Below, in pieces: positions 7,736 to 16,789 of a DNA stretch of 64,000 nt. The notes beneath the pieces are model-generated. The model was not told the origin of the DNA. It did no database searches and worked only from the letters and a program-made list of their open reading frames with translations. Each line of letters begins with the position of its first letter. The first letter of the stretch is position 1. The DNA is from VXNE01 sp965116625 (lineage in GTDB: Bacteria; Pseudomonadota; Gammaproteobacteria; Pseudomonadales; Azotimanducaceae). The translations under genes were made by a program, and so were the position numbers. Location: positions 1,116,001 to 1,180,000 of the forward strand of contig OZ220717.1 of assembly GCA_965116625.1 (NCBI GenBank), given 5' to 3'.

Positions 7736-8647
7736 GTGAAGGCAACGACCGCCAACAGCGGGCTCGGTGAGTTTTCGAGCCTGCGTTACGCCTATCGGGA
7801 GATGTTCGATGGGCGTCTGATCACGGTGTCGCTCAGCGTGCTCGTCGCCTGTGTTCTTGCCTTCACCGTGATTGGGCCCATGGGTTCTGGAGTGGAACTC
7901 GCTCCACTGCAGCGCCTCGCATTCGTGGCATTGTGCAGTGCGATCTGCTGGCCGCTGTCGCACACCCTGAGTTCCGCCATACTTTTCCTCATGCGATCCA
8001 GGCCGCCGGTTCAGATTGTGCTGGCCAGCACGCTGGGAGCATTGTTCGTGGCGATGCCCTGCAGCGCTGTCGCCTACACCATCTACGGAATATTCGAACC
8101 GCACGGTGATCCCCTTGCGGCCCTGCCGGAGACTTACCGAACCGTTGCTGTGCTGGTGTTGGCATGCACCTGCCTTGTCCACTACGTTGCCTGTCAACGC
8201 GCGCGGCTGCGGCACGCCACCGAGGCAAGACAGGGTTCGGTTCCAGGCGGGAGTACGACTTCAAGACTGCCCCTGACCGCGCAGCAACAGTCTTCCGGGG
8301 CACCCCAGTCCTGGTTTTTCGACCGTCTTCCGAAAATGGTGGGGCGCGACCTGGTCTATCTCAACGTCTGTGGTCATTACATCAACGTGGTCACGACCGC
8401 CGGATCGTGCCTGATCCTGATGCGTTTCGCGGACGCAATGGCCGCGCTCGGGGACCTGGGGTTGCAGGTACATCGCTCCTACTGGGTCGCGTATCGCCAC
8501 ATCACGGGCGTCTTGCGTCGCGACGAGCGCACGCTGGTGCGCGTCACCGGTCCGCATGAGGTCCCGGTCAGCCGTACGCACCTCGCTGCGGTGCGCGCCG
8601 CTGTCCCGGCAGCCACGGAACAGCGTCCCCGGGAACTCGGAACGTGA
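7736..8647 (+). CDS. Membrane-bound LytTR DNA-binding regulator
   Basis: This 303-residue protein has about four hydrophobic segments in residues ~28-160 (for example VSLSVLVACVLAFTVIG and TVAVLVLACTCLVHYVA). A linker is followed by a LytTR DNA-binding domain in the C-terminal ~100 residues (LVYLNVCGHYINVVT, LQVHRSYWVAYRHI, VPVSRTHLAAVRAAV). LytTR proteins bind promoter direct repeats; here the domain is tethered to the membrane without a receiver or histidine kinase domain. The start is GTG at 7736. It lies next to an LC7-like gene and the Tad pilus locus, which are plausible targets, though this is inference. The direct repeats just upstream could be its own binding sites. Confidence 0.85.
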   Translation: MKATTANSGLGEFSSLRYAYREMFDGRLITVSLSVLVACVLAFTVIGPMGSGVELAPLQRLAFVALCSAICWPLSHTLSSAILFLMRSRPPVQIVLASTLGALFVAMPCSAVAYTIYGIFEPHGDPLAALPETYRTVAVLVLACTCLVHYVACQRARLRHATEARQGSVPGGSTTSRLPLTAQQQSSGAPQSWFFDRLPKMVGRDLVYLNVCGHYINVVTTAGSCLILMRFADAMAALGDLGLQVHRSYWVAYRHITGVLRRDERTLVRVTGPHEVPVSRTHLAAVRAAVPAATEQRPRELGT

Positions 8648-8798
8648 CTGAGGAGTATCTATGTCGGTGTGTCCTGACCTGTAAACTCAGCGCGACAAGG
8701 CACGCGGGCGCAGGTTGACACATACAATTCAATTAAGGCATCGTCGGATTGAGTGCCAGGCTTTGTCGGACGGGTAGTCCGGCAGGAGATAGGGGCAA

Positions 8799-9314
8799 AT
8801 GAGGCTGCAGGAGTTGTGCGACGGAATTGTCGATGACGTGGACGGCGCGCTGGGTTGTGCGCTCGTCGACCTCGGCACGGGTCTCCCCCTGGCTTCCAGG
8901 ATTGCCCCGGGGGGCGTGCTGAGTTCCGCCTCAATGGAGGCCATTTCTGCGGCCGGCGCGGACTACTTCAGGGGGAGGGCAATAAGCCGTCTGGCGGGGG
9001 CAATGTCGGACGAGTCCGATGCGAACTTCGTTCAGGAGCTGCAGACGACCACGGAGGATACCTATCACTTCATGTCGGTGGTCCCTGGGCGGGCGGATAC
9101 GCTCATGATTCTGATCACCGACAAGAGCGCCAATCTCGGTCTGGGATGGATTTCCATGCGTGAAGCACTGGCCCGCGTCCGGGAGGAGGACGGCGTTGAG
9201 GGATCCGAAGGCGTGTTCCCGCAGAGAAGAGAACCGAACGCCGACATCCAGGACGTGGAGATGTTCAATACCTCGTGGCGTGGCGGACGTGGCCACCGGA
9301 GGTCTCCCCGCTAG
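8799..9314 (+). CDS. Roadblock/LC7-like small protein (paralogue 1)
   Basis: This 171-residue protein resembles the roadblock/LC7 fold used by bacterial small-GTPase partners such as MglB; the assignment rests on pattern only. Its N-terminal 130 residues match those of the gene at 37990-38808 (LQxxCxxxxDDVDGxLGC, TGLPLA, YxFMSxVPG). No Ras-like GTPase gene lies in the window. ATG 8799 is preceded by GGAGATAGGGG. The tail after residue 135 is charged and unrelated to the paralogue. The TAG stop is formed by the first three bases of the inverted repeat R3. It converges on the tad genes, downstream of the LytTR gene. Confidence 0.7.
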   Translation: MRLQELCDGIVDDVDGALGCALVDLGTGLPLASRIAPGGVLSSASMEAISAAGADYFRGRAISRLAGAMSDESDANFVQELQTTTEDTYHFMSVVPGRADTLMILITDKSANLGLGWISMREALARVREEDGVEGSEGVFPQRREPNADIQDVEMFNTSWRGGRGHRRSPR

Positions 9315-9517
9315 GAGCCCTCAGCCGGGGAATGCTCCCCGACCGCTGACGCGTATCGAAGTGTCGGCGTTGCCCCCTTCGTTGGAGGCGTACTTCCATG
9401 CAAGTTGTGCGCCGGGCGAGGAGCGCTTCACCGTTTCCTTGCGTCAACGGTTGGGGAAGGCCGCGGCTGAAGGCCCTTTACCTGGAAGTACGCCTCGGTT
9501 GGAGCTGAGGGCTCCTA
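9312..9517. repeat. Palindromic repeat element R3 filling the space between two convergent genes
   Basis: The 206-bp element has perfect 14-bp inverted ends, TAGGAGCCCTCAGC at 9312-9325 and its reverse complement at 9504-9517. Inside is a second perfect 12-bp pair, GGCGTACTTCCA at 9387-9398 and TGGAAGTACGCC at 9483-9494. The left half carries the family core; the right half is a degraded inverted copy (around 9436-9475). The first three bases of each end are TAG read outward, and these are the stop codons of the LC7-like gene (plus) and tadC (minus). It may also act as a two-way terminator. Confidence 0.8.
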
Positions 9518-10465
9518 CCCGCCGACTCCGCCCAGGCCCTCGATAAGCTGAACGAATGCCGGGCCGCCGACGATTACCAGCAGACCGGGCAGCAGGAACA
9601 CCATCGAAGGGATGATCAGAAGCGTTGGCAGGCGCGCCATCTTTGCCTGCATGTCGGTGACCATTTCGATGCGTGACGAGCTGGACAGCCTGCGCAGGGC
9701 ATCGGCGGCCGGAGTGCCCTGCCGTTCGCTTTGCGACACCGTGGTCGTAAGGTCCTTCAGGGACTGCATGTCGAGCCGTTGCGCGACCCGCCCGAGTGCC
9801 TCCTCCCGATTCAGTCCGTGAATGCGCATGTCGAGACTTGCCTGGCCCAGTTCGTCCGCCAGCGCGGGCCGAAATGCCCGTAAGTCGCTGACCGTGCGCC
9901 GCAGCGCGCGTTCGAAGGTGAGTCCCGCTTCGAGGCAGACGATCAACAGGTCCATGGCGTCCGGCAAAGCAACCTGGATCTTCCAGACCCGGCGCGCAGC
10001 GAGGCGCGTTACCACGAACTCTGGAACGAGGTTGAAGGCAACGCCTACCAGCAGCCCGCCCAGCAGGCCGATACCCCATCCGATCACGCCGGGATACAGC
10101 GTAGAGGCGGCCAGTCCGCCGCCAACCAGCCCGATCAGCAGACAGGCGACCTTCGTTCCTATCACGAAGGTCACGGCATTGGCCGACCGGAAACCCGCGC
10201 GCTGCAATCCCACGGCGATCTTCTGCTGGTCTTCTTCGCCAAGGGGCATGAACGTGCCCAGGACACCGAGCACGCGCTCGAGACCGCTCCGTACGCCGGT
10301 CATTCCTTCGGCGAGTCGGCTTTGCACGCGGGATTCCTGGTTGCCGCCGGTTGCCATCCGCAAGCGCCCTGCGACCCGCCTGCGGCTCACCATCGCGCTT
10401 ACGAGCACGGTCGACGTGACCAGGAGGGATGCCAACAGGACTACGGCGAGGGCTTGCAGGGTCAC
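9515..10465 (-). CDS. tadC: Tad pilus inner-membrane protein TadC
   Basis: TadC is a GspF-family inner-membrane platform protein of the Tad (tight adherence) pilus machine, working with TadB and the TadA ATPase. The 316-residue product has an N-terminal membrane anchor, two central hydrophobic helices (ACLLIGLVGGGLAA, IGLLGGLLVGVAFNLV) and the T2SSF signature region (ALPDAMDLLIVCLEAGLTFERAL), then a C-terminal helix (LLIIPSMVFLLPGLLVIVGG). The GTG at 10465 overlaps the tadB TGA (GTGA), favouring it over an in-frame ATG at 10492. The stop codon lies in the inverted repeat R3. Confidence 0.92.
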   Translation of the reverse strand: MTLQALAVVLLASLLVTSTVLVSAMVSRRRVAGRLRMATGGNQESRVQSRLAEGMTGVRSGLERVLGVLGTFMPLGEEDQQKIAVGLQRAGFRSANAVTFVIGTKVACLLIGLVGGGLAASTLYPGVIGWGIGLLGGLLVGVAFNLVPEFVVTRLAARRVWKIQVALPDAMDLLIVCLEAGLTFERALRRTVSDLRAFRPALADELGQASLDMRIHGLNREEALGRVAQRLDMQSLKDLTTTVSQSERQGTPAADALRRLSSSSRIEMVTDMQAKMARLPTLLIIPSMVFLLPGLLVIVGGPAFVQLIEGLGGVGG

Positions 10466-11406
10466 CGTTGGGCGCCCCGGATCATGAGCCACGAAACAAA
10501 AAGGCCTGACACGATCAGGCCGACGCCGATGCCGAGCAAGTGACGGGCGTCACCTAGAAGGGTGTCTACCATCTCTGGCTGCAGGAACGCCTGAATTGTC
10601 ACTGCGAGAACCGGAACAACGGCCAGTACGCCGAGCGTGACCTTGGATTCGGCGGTGGTGGCCTTCAGGCGCGTATTGGAGTCGAGCCGCTCCCTCAGCA
10701 TGTCACCCAGGTTGCCCACGGCTTCCGAGAGGCTGCCTCCCGTGCCGGACTGCGCGGAAATGATTGCGGCCAGCATCGCCAGTTCACCCATGCGCGTGCG
10801 ATGCGCTTCCCGCGCCATGGCCTGCTCAAGAGGAACGCCGAAGTCGGTCTCGCGCAGGATGGTCCTAAGAGAAGGAGCGAGTGGTCCTTCGGCGGTTTGC
10901 GCAACGGAGCGCAGGGCGCGGAGACTCGACGTGCCGAATCGCACCAGACGCTGAAAGTCCTCGACGGCGGTCACGAGCCTGTTGCAGTACGCATCCCGTT
11001 TTCGGGATTCCACTACACTGCCCGCGTTCCAGCCGAAAGTCATTGCCGCCGCAAGCGACAGGAAGACGGCAAAGACGGTCGGCACCCCGACGAAAATGAC
11101 CGCCGGAACGAGCAACACCCACAGCCCCAAGGTAGTGCCCAGCACGATCATCCCCGTGCGCACGCCGCCAGACAACGGGAACAGGTTGTCCAGGCGCTCC
11201 ACCACGTAGTTGTCGTTTTCCGTGCGCGCTTCGGGAAGTGCTTCCACGACGTCTGGTGACGGTCCTTCGGTGTCGAGGAGTTCAGCGATGGGCCGAATCC
11301 TGCGCCGGACCCGCAGCCTGGCACGCATGGAGTCGTTGATTGCCAGCACCAGCACCCCGACAAGCAGGGCGACCAAGACACCCGCAACTGCCGCGAGCCA
11401 GTCCAT
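10462..11406 (-). CDS. tadB: Tad pilus inner-membrane protein TadB
   Basis: TadB is the partner of TadC in the inner-membrane platform of the Tad/Flp pilus. The 314-residue product begins with a membrane helix (AAVAGVLVALLVGVLVLA), has two more near residues 85-125, and carries the GspF-type segment (FQRLVRFGTSSLRALRSVA, TRMGELAMLAAIISAQSGTGGSLSEAV) and two C-terminal helices. The ATG follows the tadA TAG directly (TAGATG), so the genes are translationally linked. Confidence 0.92.
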   Translation of the reverse strand: MDWLAAVAGVLVALLVGVLVLAINDSMRARLRVRRRIRPIAELLDTEGPSPDVVEALPEARTENDNYVVERLDNLFPLSGGVRTGMIVLGTTLGLWVLLVPAVIFVGVPTVFAVFLSLAAAMTFGWNAGSVVESRKRDAYCNRLVTAVEDFQRLVRFGTSSLRALRSVAQTAEGPLAPSLRTILRETDFGVPLEQAMAREAHRTRMGELAMLAAIISAQSGTGGSLSEAVGNLGDMLRERLDSNTRLKATTAESKVTLGVLAVVPVLAVTIQAFLQPEMVDTLLGDARHLLGIGVGLIVSGLFVSWLMIRGAQR

Positions 11407-12759
11407 CTAGTTGATGGCGAATCCCTGGCGGGCGGCGGACATGCTGGTGGTCAGCAGATCGCCGAACCCGGCATCCTCCACCCGTTGCGCGAAGGACGGA
11501 CGGCTACCGCTGCAGACGAACCTGTCGGGTCCGGGATCGTAGGACCAGATGTTCTCGAGCACCGGCACTTCGCCCTCAAGGCCCACCACGTCCGTAATGG
11601 CGACTATCCGGCGTTTGCCGTTGCTGAAACGCGATGCGTGGACGACGATGTCGACGGCGGAAATCACCTGGTTGCGTATCGCGGAGAGCGGCATCTCGCC
11701 AGCACCCATCATGACCAGGTATTCGAGACGGCTGATCGCATCGCGCGGGCTGTTGGCGTGGACGGTCACCATCGATCCGGGGTGGCCGGTATTCATCGCC
11801 TGCATGGCTTCCAGCGCCTCGGCGCCCCGCACCTCGCCCACCACGATGCGGTCCGGGCGCATCCGCAGGGCGTTCTTCAGCAGATCCCGCATCGTGACTT
11901 CGCCGGTGCCTTCCGAAGACGGCGCACGCGACTCCAGGCGCACGACGTGGGGTTGCATCAATCTGAGTTCGGCGGCGTCCTCGAGCGTAACGACGCGCTC
12001 CTCTTCGCCGATCATGCCCGACAGCGCGTTGAGGATCGTGGTCTTGCCGGCGCCGGTGCCGCCGGAGACCACCACGTTGAGCTTGGCTCGCGCGGCCACC
12101 TCCAGCATCGTCACCATGCCGGGATGCATGGCGCCGCCGCGGGACAGGTCGTTGAGGGAGAATCCACCCTGGCGGAACCGGCGGATGGAGATCGCCGCGC
12201 CATCTATCGCGAGCGGCGGCACGATGATGTTGACCCGGGAGCCGTCCTCCAGGCGCGCATCGCACATCGGGCTGAGTTCGTCCACGCGGCGGCCGGCGCC
12301 CTCCGCGATGCGCTGCGCCAGGCGGGTGAGATGGTCGAAGTCGCGGAACCGCACGTCCACCTGGCTCAATATCCCGCCTTTCTCCACGTAGACTGAATGC
12401 AGGCCGTTGACCAGTATGTCGCTGACGTCGGGGTCCCGCAGGAGCGGCCCCAGCGGCCCCAGTCCCCGCATCTCGTCGACTATCCGCCGCGCGAGGGCCT
12501 GGTGTACGCCGCCGATGGACGGCGTATCCGCCGCGGTTTCCAGCTGGCGCAGAAGCTGCACGACGACATCGGCCAGGTCGTCACTGTCGAGGGAGGCGGC
12601 TGTCTCCGCGTCGAGGCTCTCGAGGACGCGCTGGTGGTAGAACGGGACGATGGTCTCGAAACGGTCCTGCTCGGCCGCCTCGGGTACGACCTGGGGCTCG
12701 CGTCCCCACTGCTGCCGGTTCTGCGAAAGTGCGCGCCTGCGCTGGATCGAACGGGGCAT
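11407..12759 (-). CDS. tadA: Tad pilus assembly ATPase TadA/CpaF
   Basis: TadA powers assembly of the Flp pilus from the cytoplasm; it belongs to the secretion ATPase (VirB11/GspE) superfamily. The 450-residue product shows the CpaF hallmarks: LLRDPDVSDILVNG, RVDELSPMCDARLEDGSRVN, Walker A GGTGAGKTTILNAL near residue 231, the Asp box VTLEDAAELRL, Walker B RIVVGEVRGAEALEAM and the His box GSMVTVHANS. ATG 12759 has AAGGGAG upstream and is preferred over an in-frame start at 12801. It is the first gene of a tadABC run, separated by 215 bases from tadG upstream. Confidence 0.95.
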   Translation of the reverse strand: MPRSIQRRRALSQNRQQWGREPQVVPEAAEQDRFETIVPFYHQRVLESLDAETAASLDSDDLADVVVQLLRQLETAADTPSIGGVHQALARRIVDEMRGLGPLGPLLRDPDVSDILVNGLHSVYVEKGGILSQVDVRFRDFDHLTRLAQRIAEGAGRRVDELSPMCDARLEDGSRVNIIVPPLAIDGAAISIRRFRQGGFSLNDLSRGGAMHPGMVTMLEVAARAKLNVVVSGGTGAGKTTILNALSGMIGEEERVVTLEDAAELRLMQPHVVRLESRAPSSEGTGEVTMRDLLKNALRMRPDRIVVGEVRGAEALEAMQAMNTGHPGSMVTVHANSPRDAISRLEYLVMMGAGEMPLSAIRNQVISAVDIVVHASRFSNGKRRIVAITDVVGLEGEVPVLENIWSYDPGPDRFVCSGSRPSFAQRVEDAGFGDLLTTSMSAARQGFAIN

Positions 12760-12974
12760 GTCAGGTGCTCCCTTGAGGCGCGTCGAACTGGCGACAGGCA
12801 CGTCGGGAGCTTTGCTCGCACCAGCGCCTGTTTCGTGGATGGCTGAAGACGGTCGATCTAGACAAGTTCAACACTCGAACTTCAAGCGTTTTGCAGTCCG
12901 CGCTGCACGGTTCGCATACGCTCTACCCAAAGCGCGCGTAGAGTGACAGATGCCGATTGTTTCGGCAACTCCGA

Positions 12975-15461
12975 CTAGGGTCCAATGAACCGCAACGTAC
13001 GCCGGATATCGATGATGTCCTCGATGGTGTCCTTCAACTCTTGCTCAGTGGGTGTGGCGTGAACCTCGTCGACTGCGGAGTTGCCGCCGTAGCCCCGGTC
13101 CACACACTCTTCGAGCAACGCGATTGCGGCTTGCTCGTGTGGCCTCGTGTCGCCTCCGATGTAGATGGCGTGGATGCGCACGCCACGCTGGCCGGCGATG
13201 TCGCAGGCTTCCCGAAACCAGTCGTTGAGCCGGTTGGTAATGGGATCCTCCATATTGCCCGTCGGGTCCGACCATGACCATGCGGGAACCGAGAACGGCG
13301 CCGCATCCGACACGGGCGGGCCGTCTCCGACGCGGACCAGGTCATCCGGCCGGCCATAGGCGCTGAACGGCGCCGTTGCCCTGCAGTAGTGTCCGTTCCC
13401 GATGGGCCGGCCCTCCAGGCCGAACATGTTTGCGGGGTCTACAAGGACGTCTGTGGCGTCGATGTTACTTGTGGGCGAATTGGCGTCGTAACCCCGGAAC
13501 AGTTGCCACGGCGTCATGTTCTGCAGTGCGGCATCCCAAATGATCCGGTGCGCGTCGATGACCACCCGATCCGCCGGTATGTTGGGATCCAGCGCAGACA
13601 CCATCGGATGCACCGCCTGAAAGCCGTCCAGCGCCGCGGACATGCCGGTTGGAGTCAGGACACCGTTCGCGTCCACATCGAAACCATTCGCGAAGGTCGC
13701 GGGGTCTTCGGCGGACCAGGCATCGATGAACTCGACGTTGAAAGGCCAGTTGAAAGTTCCGCGGCACCTCCCGCTGTAGAAGTTCGGGTTGTCAGTGATG
13801 GCGCTACCGGGCGACCAGTATCCAGCGGATCGGCCACGTCTGGGCGGACCGAGGTAGTTGGCGCCGTCCGATACGATCACGATGGCCTTTTCCACGAACT
13901 GCGAGCAGCCCTGGGTGGTTCCTCCGTCAAGGCACGGCGTGCGCGGCAGGTCGTCGCCTGACACGCTCTTGGTCTTCCAGACGTCGCGCCAGAGAGGAGA
14001 CAGCGTCCTCAAGCCCCAGACGATGCCGAGGTGCAGGAACGTCTGTCCCCAATACGTTCTCGATGCCCATGGCACGGTGACATAGTGGTCCGCCGCCTGC
14101 AGCGCGCTCAGATCGTCGGTGAGCGGCACGATGGGCGCCTCCGGGCAATAGAGGCTGCCACCCCTGTCCTGGCTGCGCAGGTGCCAGTGGTTGGCGGGGC
14201 GTCCGTACTGGCCGAGTGAAATGAGAGCCGGTTGAACCGTCTTCCACATGGCTTCGCTGAGCATGTGGTCGGCCAGCCCCCCAATGCGCGCGTCCGGCCA
14301 GGAGTACGAGGTGAATCGGGTGTTGGGGTCGCTCGCGTCGGGAGGCGCGTCGGAGAGGTGCAGCGGCAGGTTAGCGATGCCGCTTGATCCAGGCTCCCAG
14401 CCGGGCAGGGTCTTCCTCGCCGGCCAGTTGTTCGAGTCGGTAGCGTCCCAGACAACGGGTCTCGCCTGCGGGTTCCAGTAGGCGCCCCACCTGGCCATGA
14501 CACAGCCGTTCCAGAAGTCCGAACCGTTGAAATCCCAGGTGCCCGTGTCTGGTGCCTGAACGGAGACATCTTCCGTTCCCGGCTGGTGCAGGTTCCAGTC
14601 GGCGACGGCGAGGAAGTCGGGCAGATCGCGCGATGCCAGCGGCCCCATGTTGGCGCCAGTACCGTAGTTGTGGAACGTGTCAACCCAATGCGCCTCCGTG
14701 TCCCGAGAGGTCTGCGTGTTGTACTCGTCGCCTGTCAGCATGTAGACGTAGCGTTCCTTGTCGTCGGTTTGCGACGGTCCTGACGTATCCGCCACGTTGA
14801 CGGCGTTCGAATACGGAACGAGCGAGAGCGTAACGATTCCGGGGTTCGTCCTCGACACGTCGTCCACTGTCAGCGCAATCGTGCGGATGGTGTCCTGTAG
14901 CGCCTCCAGTCGCGTCACAGACCAGCCCGGGGGTTTGGCGCTCATCGAATTCGATACGTCGAGCGCGAGGGCGAATTCGTACTGGCTCGCGTCAAACGCC
15001 ACTATCACGTATTCCCCTTTCAGCGATTCCAGACTGCTTGTGCCCGCACCCCATAGGCTGCTGAACGCAAAGGCGGCATTCCCCTCAACACTGATGGTGG
15101 TCTGGTTCGTCGCGAAGTCGTGGTCGACGGCGATGTCGTCCTTGGCGATGGTGATGTCGCCCAGCAGGCCGCGCATGAAGCCCGCAACGCGTTCCTTGAT
15201 GTCCTCTTCGACCGTGGTCAGGTCTCCGCGCATGAAGTGGGCGGCGGCGGAAACGCCGGCACGAAGGGCACCGTCGATTTCCTCCCGCTGCGCTTCGCGC
15301 CACCCATAGTTGGTCACCAGGCCGCCGGCGGTCGCCATGGCGAGCATCGCAAGGCTGCCGCCAACGATCATGGCTCCGCCCTTGCGGGACCTGACGAAGG
15401 CCGCAACTGATCGCCGGAGACGCGCCAGCCGCTTCGCATCTGTCCTTGCGCCCTGGATCAT
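12975..15461 (-). CDS. tadG: TadG-like pilus protein with von Willebrand factor A region
   Basis: The 828-residue product begins with a cytoplasmic basic stretch and one membrane helix (GGAMIVGGSLAMLAMATAGGLVTNY), typical of TadG. After a ~100-residue Tad domain comes a VWA domain with a MIDAS-like DVSNSMS motif (after FALALD), continuing through VSLVPYSNAVN and, far downstream, AIVIVSDGANYLG. It then runs to a C-terminal VRIHAIYIGGD segment. The VWA region contains a large insert rich in aromatic residues between the MIDAS and the VSDG strand, making the protein longer than many TadG proteins. The start 5 bases after the tadE-type stop is preferred to the longer frame starting at 15638. Confidence 0.88.
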   Translation of the reverse strand: MIQGARTDAKRLARLRRSVAAFVRSRKGGAMIVGGSLAMLAMATAGGLVTNYGWREAQREEIDGALRAGVSAAAHFMRGDLTTVEEDIKERVAGFMRGLLGDITIAKDDIAVDHDFATNQTTISVEGNAAFAFSSLWGAGTSSLESLKGEYVIVAFDASQYEFALALDVSNSMSAKPPGWSVTRLEALQDTIRTIALTVDDVSRTNPGIVTLSLVPYSNAVNVADTSGPSQTDDKERYVYMLTGDEYNTQTSRDTEAHWVDTFHNYGTGANMGPLASRDLPDFLAVADWNLHQPGTEDVSVQAPDTGTWDFNGSDFWNGCVMARWGAYWNPQARPVVWDATDSNNWPARKTLPGWEPGSSGIANLPLHLSDAPPDASDPNTRFTSYSWPDARIGGLADHMLSEAMWKTVQPALISLGQYGRPANHWHLRSQDRGGSLYCPEAPIVPLTDDLSALQAADHYVTVPWASRTYWGQTFLHLGIVWGLRTLSPLWRDVWKTKSVSGDDLPRTPCLDGGTTQGCSQFVEKAIVIVSDGANYLGPPRRGRSAGYWSPGSAITDNPNFYSGRCRGTFNWPFNVEFIDAWSAEDPATFANGFDVDANGVLTPTGMSAALDGFQAVHPMVSALDPNIPADRVVIDAHRIIWDAALQNMTPWQLFRGYDANSPTSNIDATDVLVDPANMFGLEGRPIGNGHYCRATAPFSAYGRPDDLVRVGDGPPVSDAAPFSVPAWSWSDPTGNMEDPITNRLNDWFREACDIAGQRGVRIHAIYIGGDTRPHEQAAIALLEECVDRGYGGNSAVDEVHATPTEQELKDTIEDIIDIRRTLRFIGP

Positions 15462-15466
15462 GCCTG

Positions 15467-16189
15467 TCAGCACCAGACGCAGTCGGCGAGGTCGTCGATC
15501 GAACCCCAGGCGGAGCGCCTGTGCATCACCGGGGTAACGTCGAGCCATGCAAGTCCCATGTGCATGAATCGCCTGCCGATCAGTCCGGACCTCGGCCCCT
15601 GACCAAAATGCGAACAACTGTCCACGACAACCCACCACTCTTCCGGTTGCATGTTACGGCTGACCCACTCGTCGACACTGGGTGCAATCTGGGGTCCCGG
15701 ACCGTCGGGGTCCGAGTCTTCGAACGTCAGGACCGTGGCATCCGCGGCGAAGAGGTCCCCCTCGTCCGGGAGGGTTCGGGGAACGCCCGCGCAATCCCCT
15801 GTCCCGCTAGGGAAATCGTTGTCGTAGAAGGCCTTCCTCACCATTGGTGCGCACCACTGATCGTCGTCGATGCAGGTGGTCCCATCGTGACGCGTAGTGG
15901 CGCGCGTCACGACGGCGACATGCAACACGCCGGCGCTCGTTTCCCCCAGCCGCGCAGCGGCCGCTTCGATCACGTTCTCAACCGACGCATCACTGGTCCA
16001 GGCCCCACCGTTGGCGATTAGTTCCGCGATGACGAAGATCTCGCGTGCGATATCGGTACGGTAGGCGGTAAAGACGCGCAAGTCCCATATCGCCGCCGTC
16101 AGTACCAGGATGAACGGTACGAGAACGATGAACTCCACGGCCGCCGAACCACGCCGTCCCTGGACGCGAAGAAACCACACTCGGCACAC
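15467..16189 (-). CDS. TadE/TadF-type minor pseudopilin
   Basis: This 240-residue protein has the TadE signature: a basic leader ending GRRG, then SAAVEFIVLVPFILVLTAAIWDLR. The glycine followed by Glu at +5 matches the site cut by the TadV prepilin peptidase. The rest is periplasmic with several Cys pairs (CIDDDQWC, DCAGVP, DSCSHFG), which may form disulfides. GTG 16189 lies 4 bases from the stop of the upstream tadE, so the pair is translated together. Its longer soluble part suggests TadF rather than TadE. Confidence 0.8.
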   Translation of the reverse strand: MCRVWFLRVQGRRGSAAVEFIVLVPFILVLTAAIWDLRVFTAYRTDIAREIFVIAELIANGGAWTSDASVENVIEAAAARLGETSAGVLHVAVVTRATTRHDGTTCIDDDQWCAPMVRKAFYDNDFPSGTGDCAGVPRTLPDEGDLFAADATVLTFEDSDPDGPGPQIAPSVDEWVSRNMQPEEWWVVVDSCSHFGQGPRSGLIGRRFMHMGLAWLDVTPVMHRRSAWGSIDDLADCVWC

Positions 16190-16192
16190 GGA

Positions 16193-16789
16193 TCAAAACG
16201 TCCGGCTGTTTCTGCCCCAGCTCTCGTGCTGCCGGTACGTTGCGCCCCAGAGCGGCCGGATCGGCCCGAACCAGGGCTGGACGGCAAACCGCGAGCGAAG
16301 CCGAAGCCAACTGCCGTCGCCACCGCAGGACCCCGTCGTGGTGTCGGTCCAGTCGACGTTCGCTTCGGGATCGTCGTCCCAACTGATGGCGATGCCTATC
16401 TCGTCACCCAACGTGACCGGGGGCCACACGTTGTTGTAGCTGAAAACGATGTCGACGGTGTCGTTGCCATTGCGGTCGAACAGCCAGCGCGCCCCGACAT
16501 TGCGGTCAAACACCCTCTGTATCGTCTCCTCGCATTCGACGTCGCCATCGGGCAACCCCGAGATTGCCTGGGCGCTCTCATGGGTCACCCGCGCAAGCGT
16601 CTGGTCGATCATCGACATGCGGAAGAATTCGCCGGCGAGGCCAAAAAGCGTCAGGGAGGCGAGGAAGACGAGTGCGAACTCGATGGCCATGGCACCTCTT
16701 GCGGCACGTCCGTACCGGGGGAGCTTCCTCGACCGGGAGCGCGTAAAGAAGTGCCGACGGTCCCTCCGTCGGCGGATGCGTACTTCCAT
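16193..16789 (-). CDS. tadE: TadE-type minor pseudopilin with repeat-derived leader
   Basis: The mature part AMAIEFALVFLASLTLFGLAGEFF is a typical TadE N-terminus, preceded by RAARG so that cleavage after Gly leaves Glu at +5. Keeping that site requires a start upstream of ATG 16690, although 16690 has a GAGG 4 bases before it. The next ATG, 16789, lies inside palindromic repeat R4 and yields the leader MEVRIRRRRDRRHFF, nearly the same peptide that R1 gives the unrelated DUF2066 protein. The 198-residue form is therefore preferred. The 3' end runs straight into the second TadE-type gene and tadG. A divergent gene starts 104 bases upstream. Confidence 0.8.
   Translation of the reverse strand: MEVRIRRRRDRRHFFTRSRSRKLPRYGRAARGAMAIEFALVFLASLTLFGLAGEFFRMSMIDQTLARVTHESAQAISGLPDGDVECEETIQRVFDRNVGARWLFDRNGNDTVDIVFSYNNVWPPVTLGDEIGIAISWDDDPEANVDWTDTTTGSCGGDGSWLRLRSRFAVQPWFGPIRPLWGATYRQHESWGRNSRTF

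Noticed and set aside
9265..9447. Minus-strand ORF inside repeat R3 with the peptide MEVRLQRRGQRRHF
   Set aside because: It is the repeat's own open frame without an exported or conserved protein behind it; kept only as evidence for the shared leader peptide.
11485..12396. Two overlapping plus-strand ORFs of about 300 codons antisense to tadA
   Set aside because: No recognisable domains; tadA on the other strand is fully conserved.
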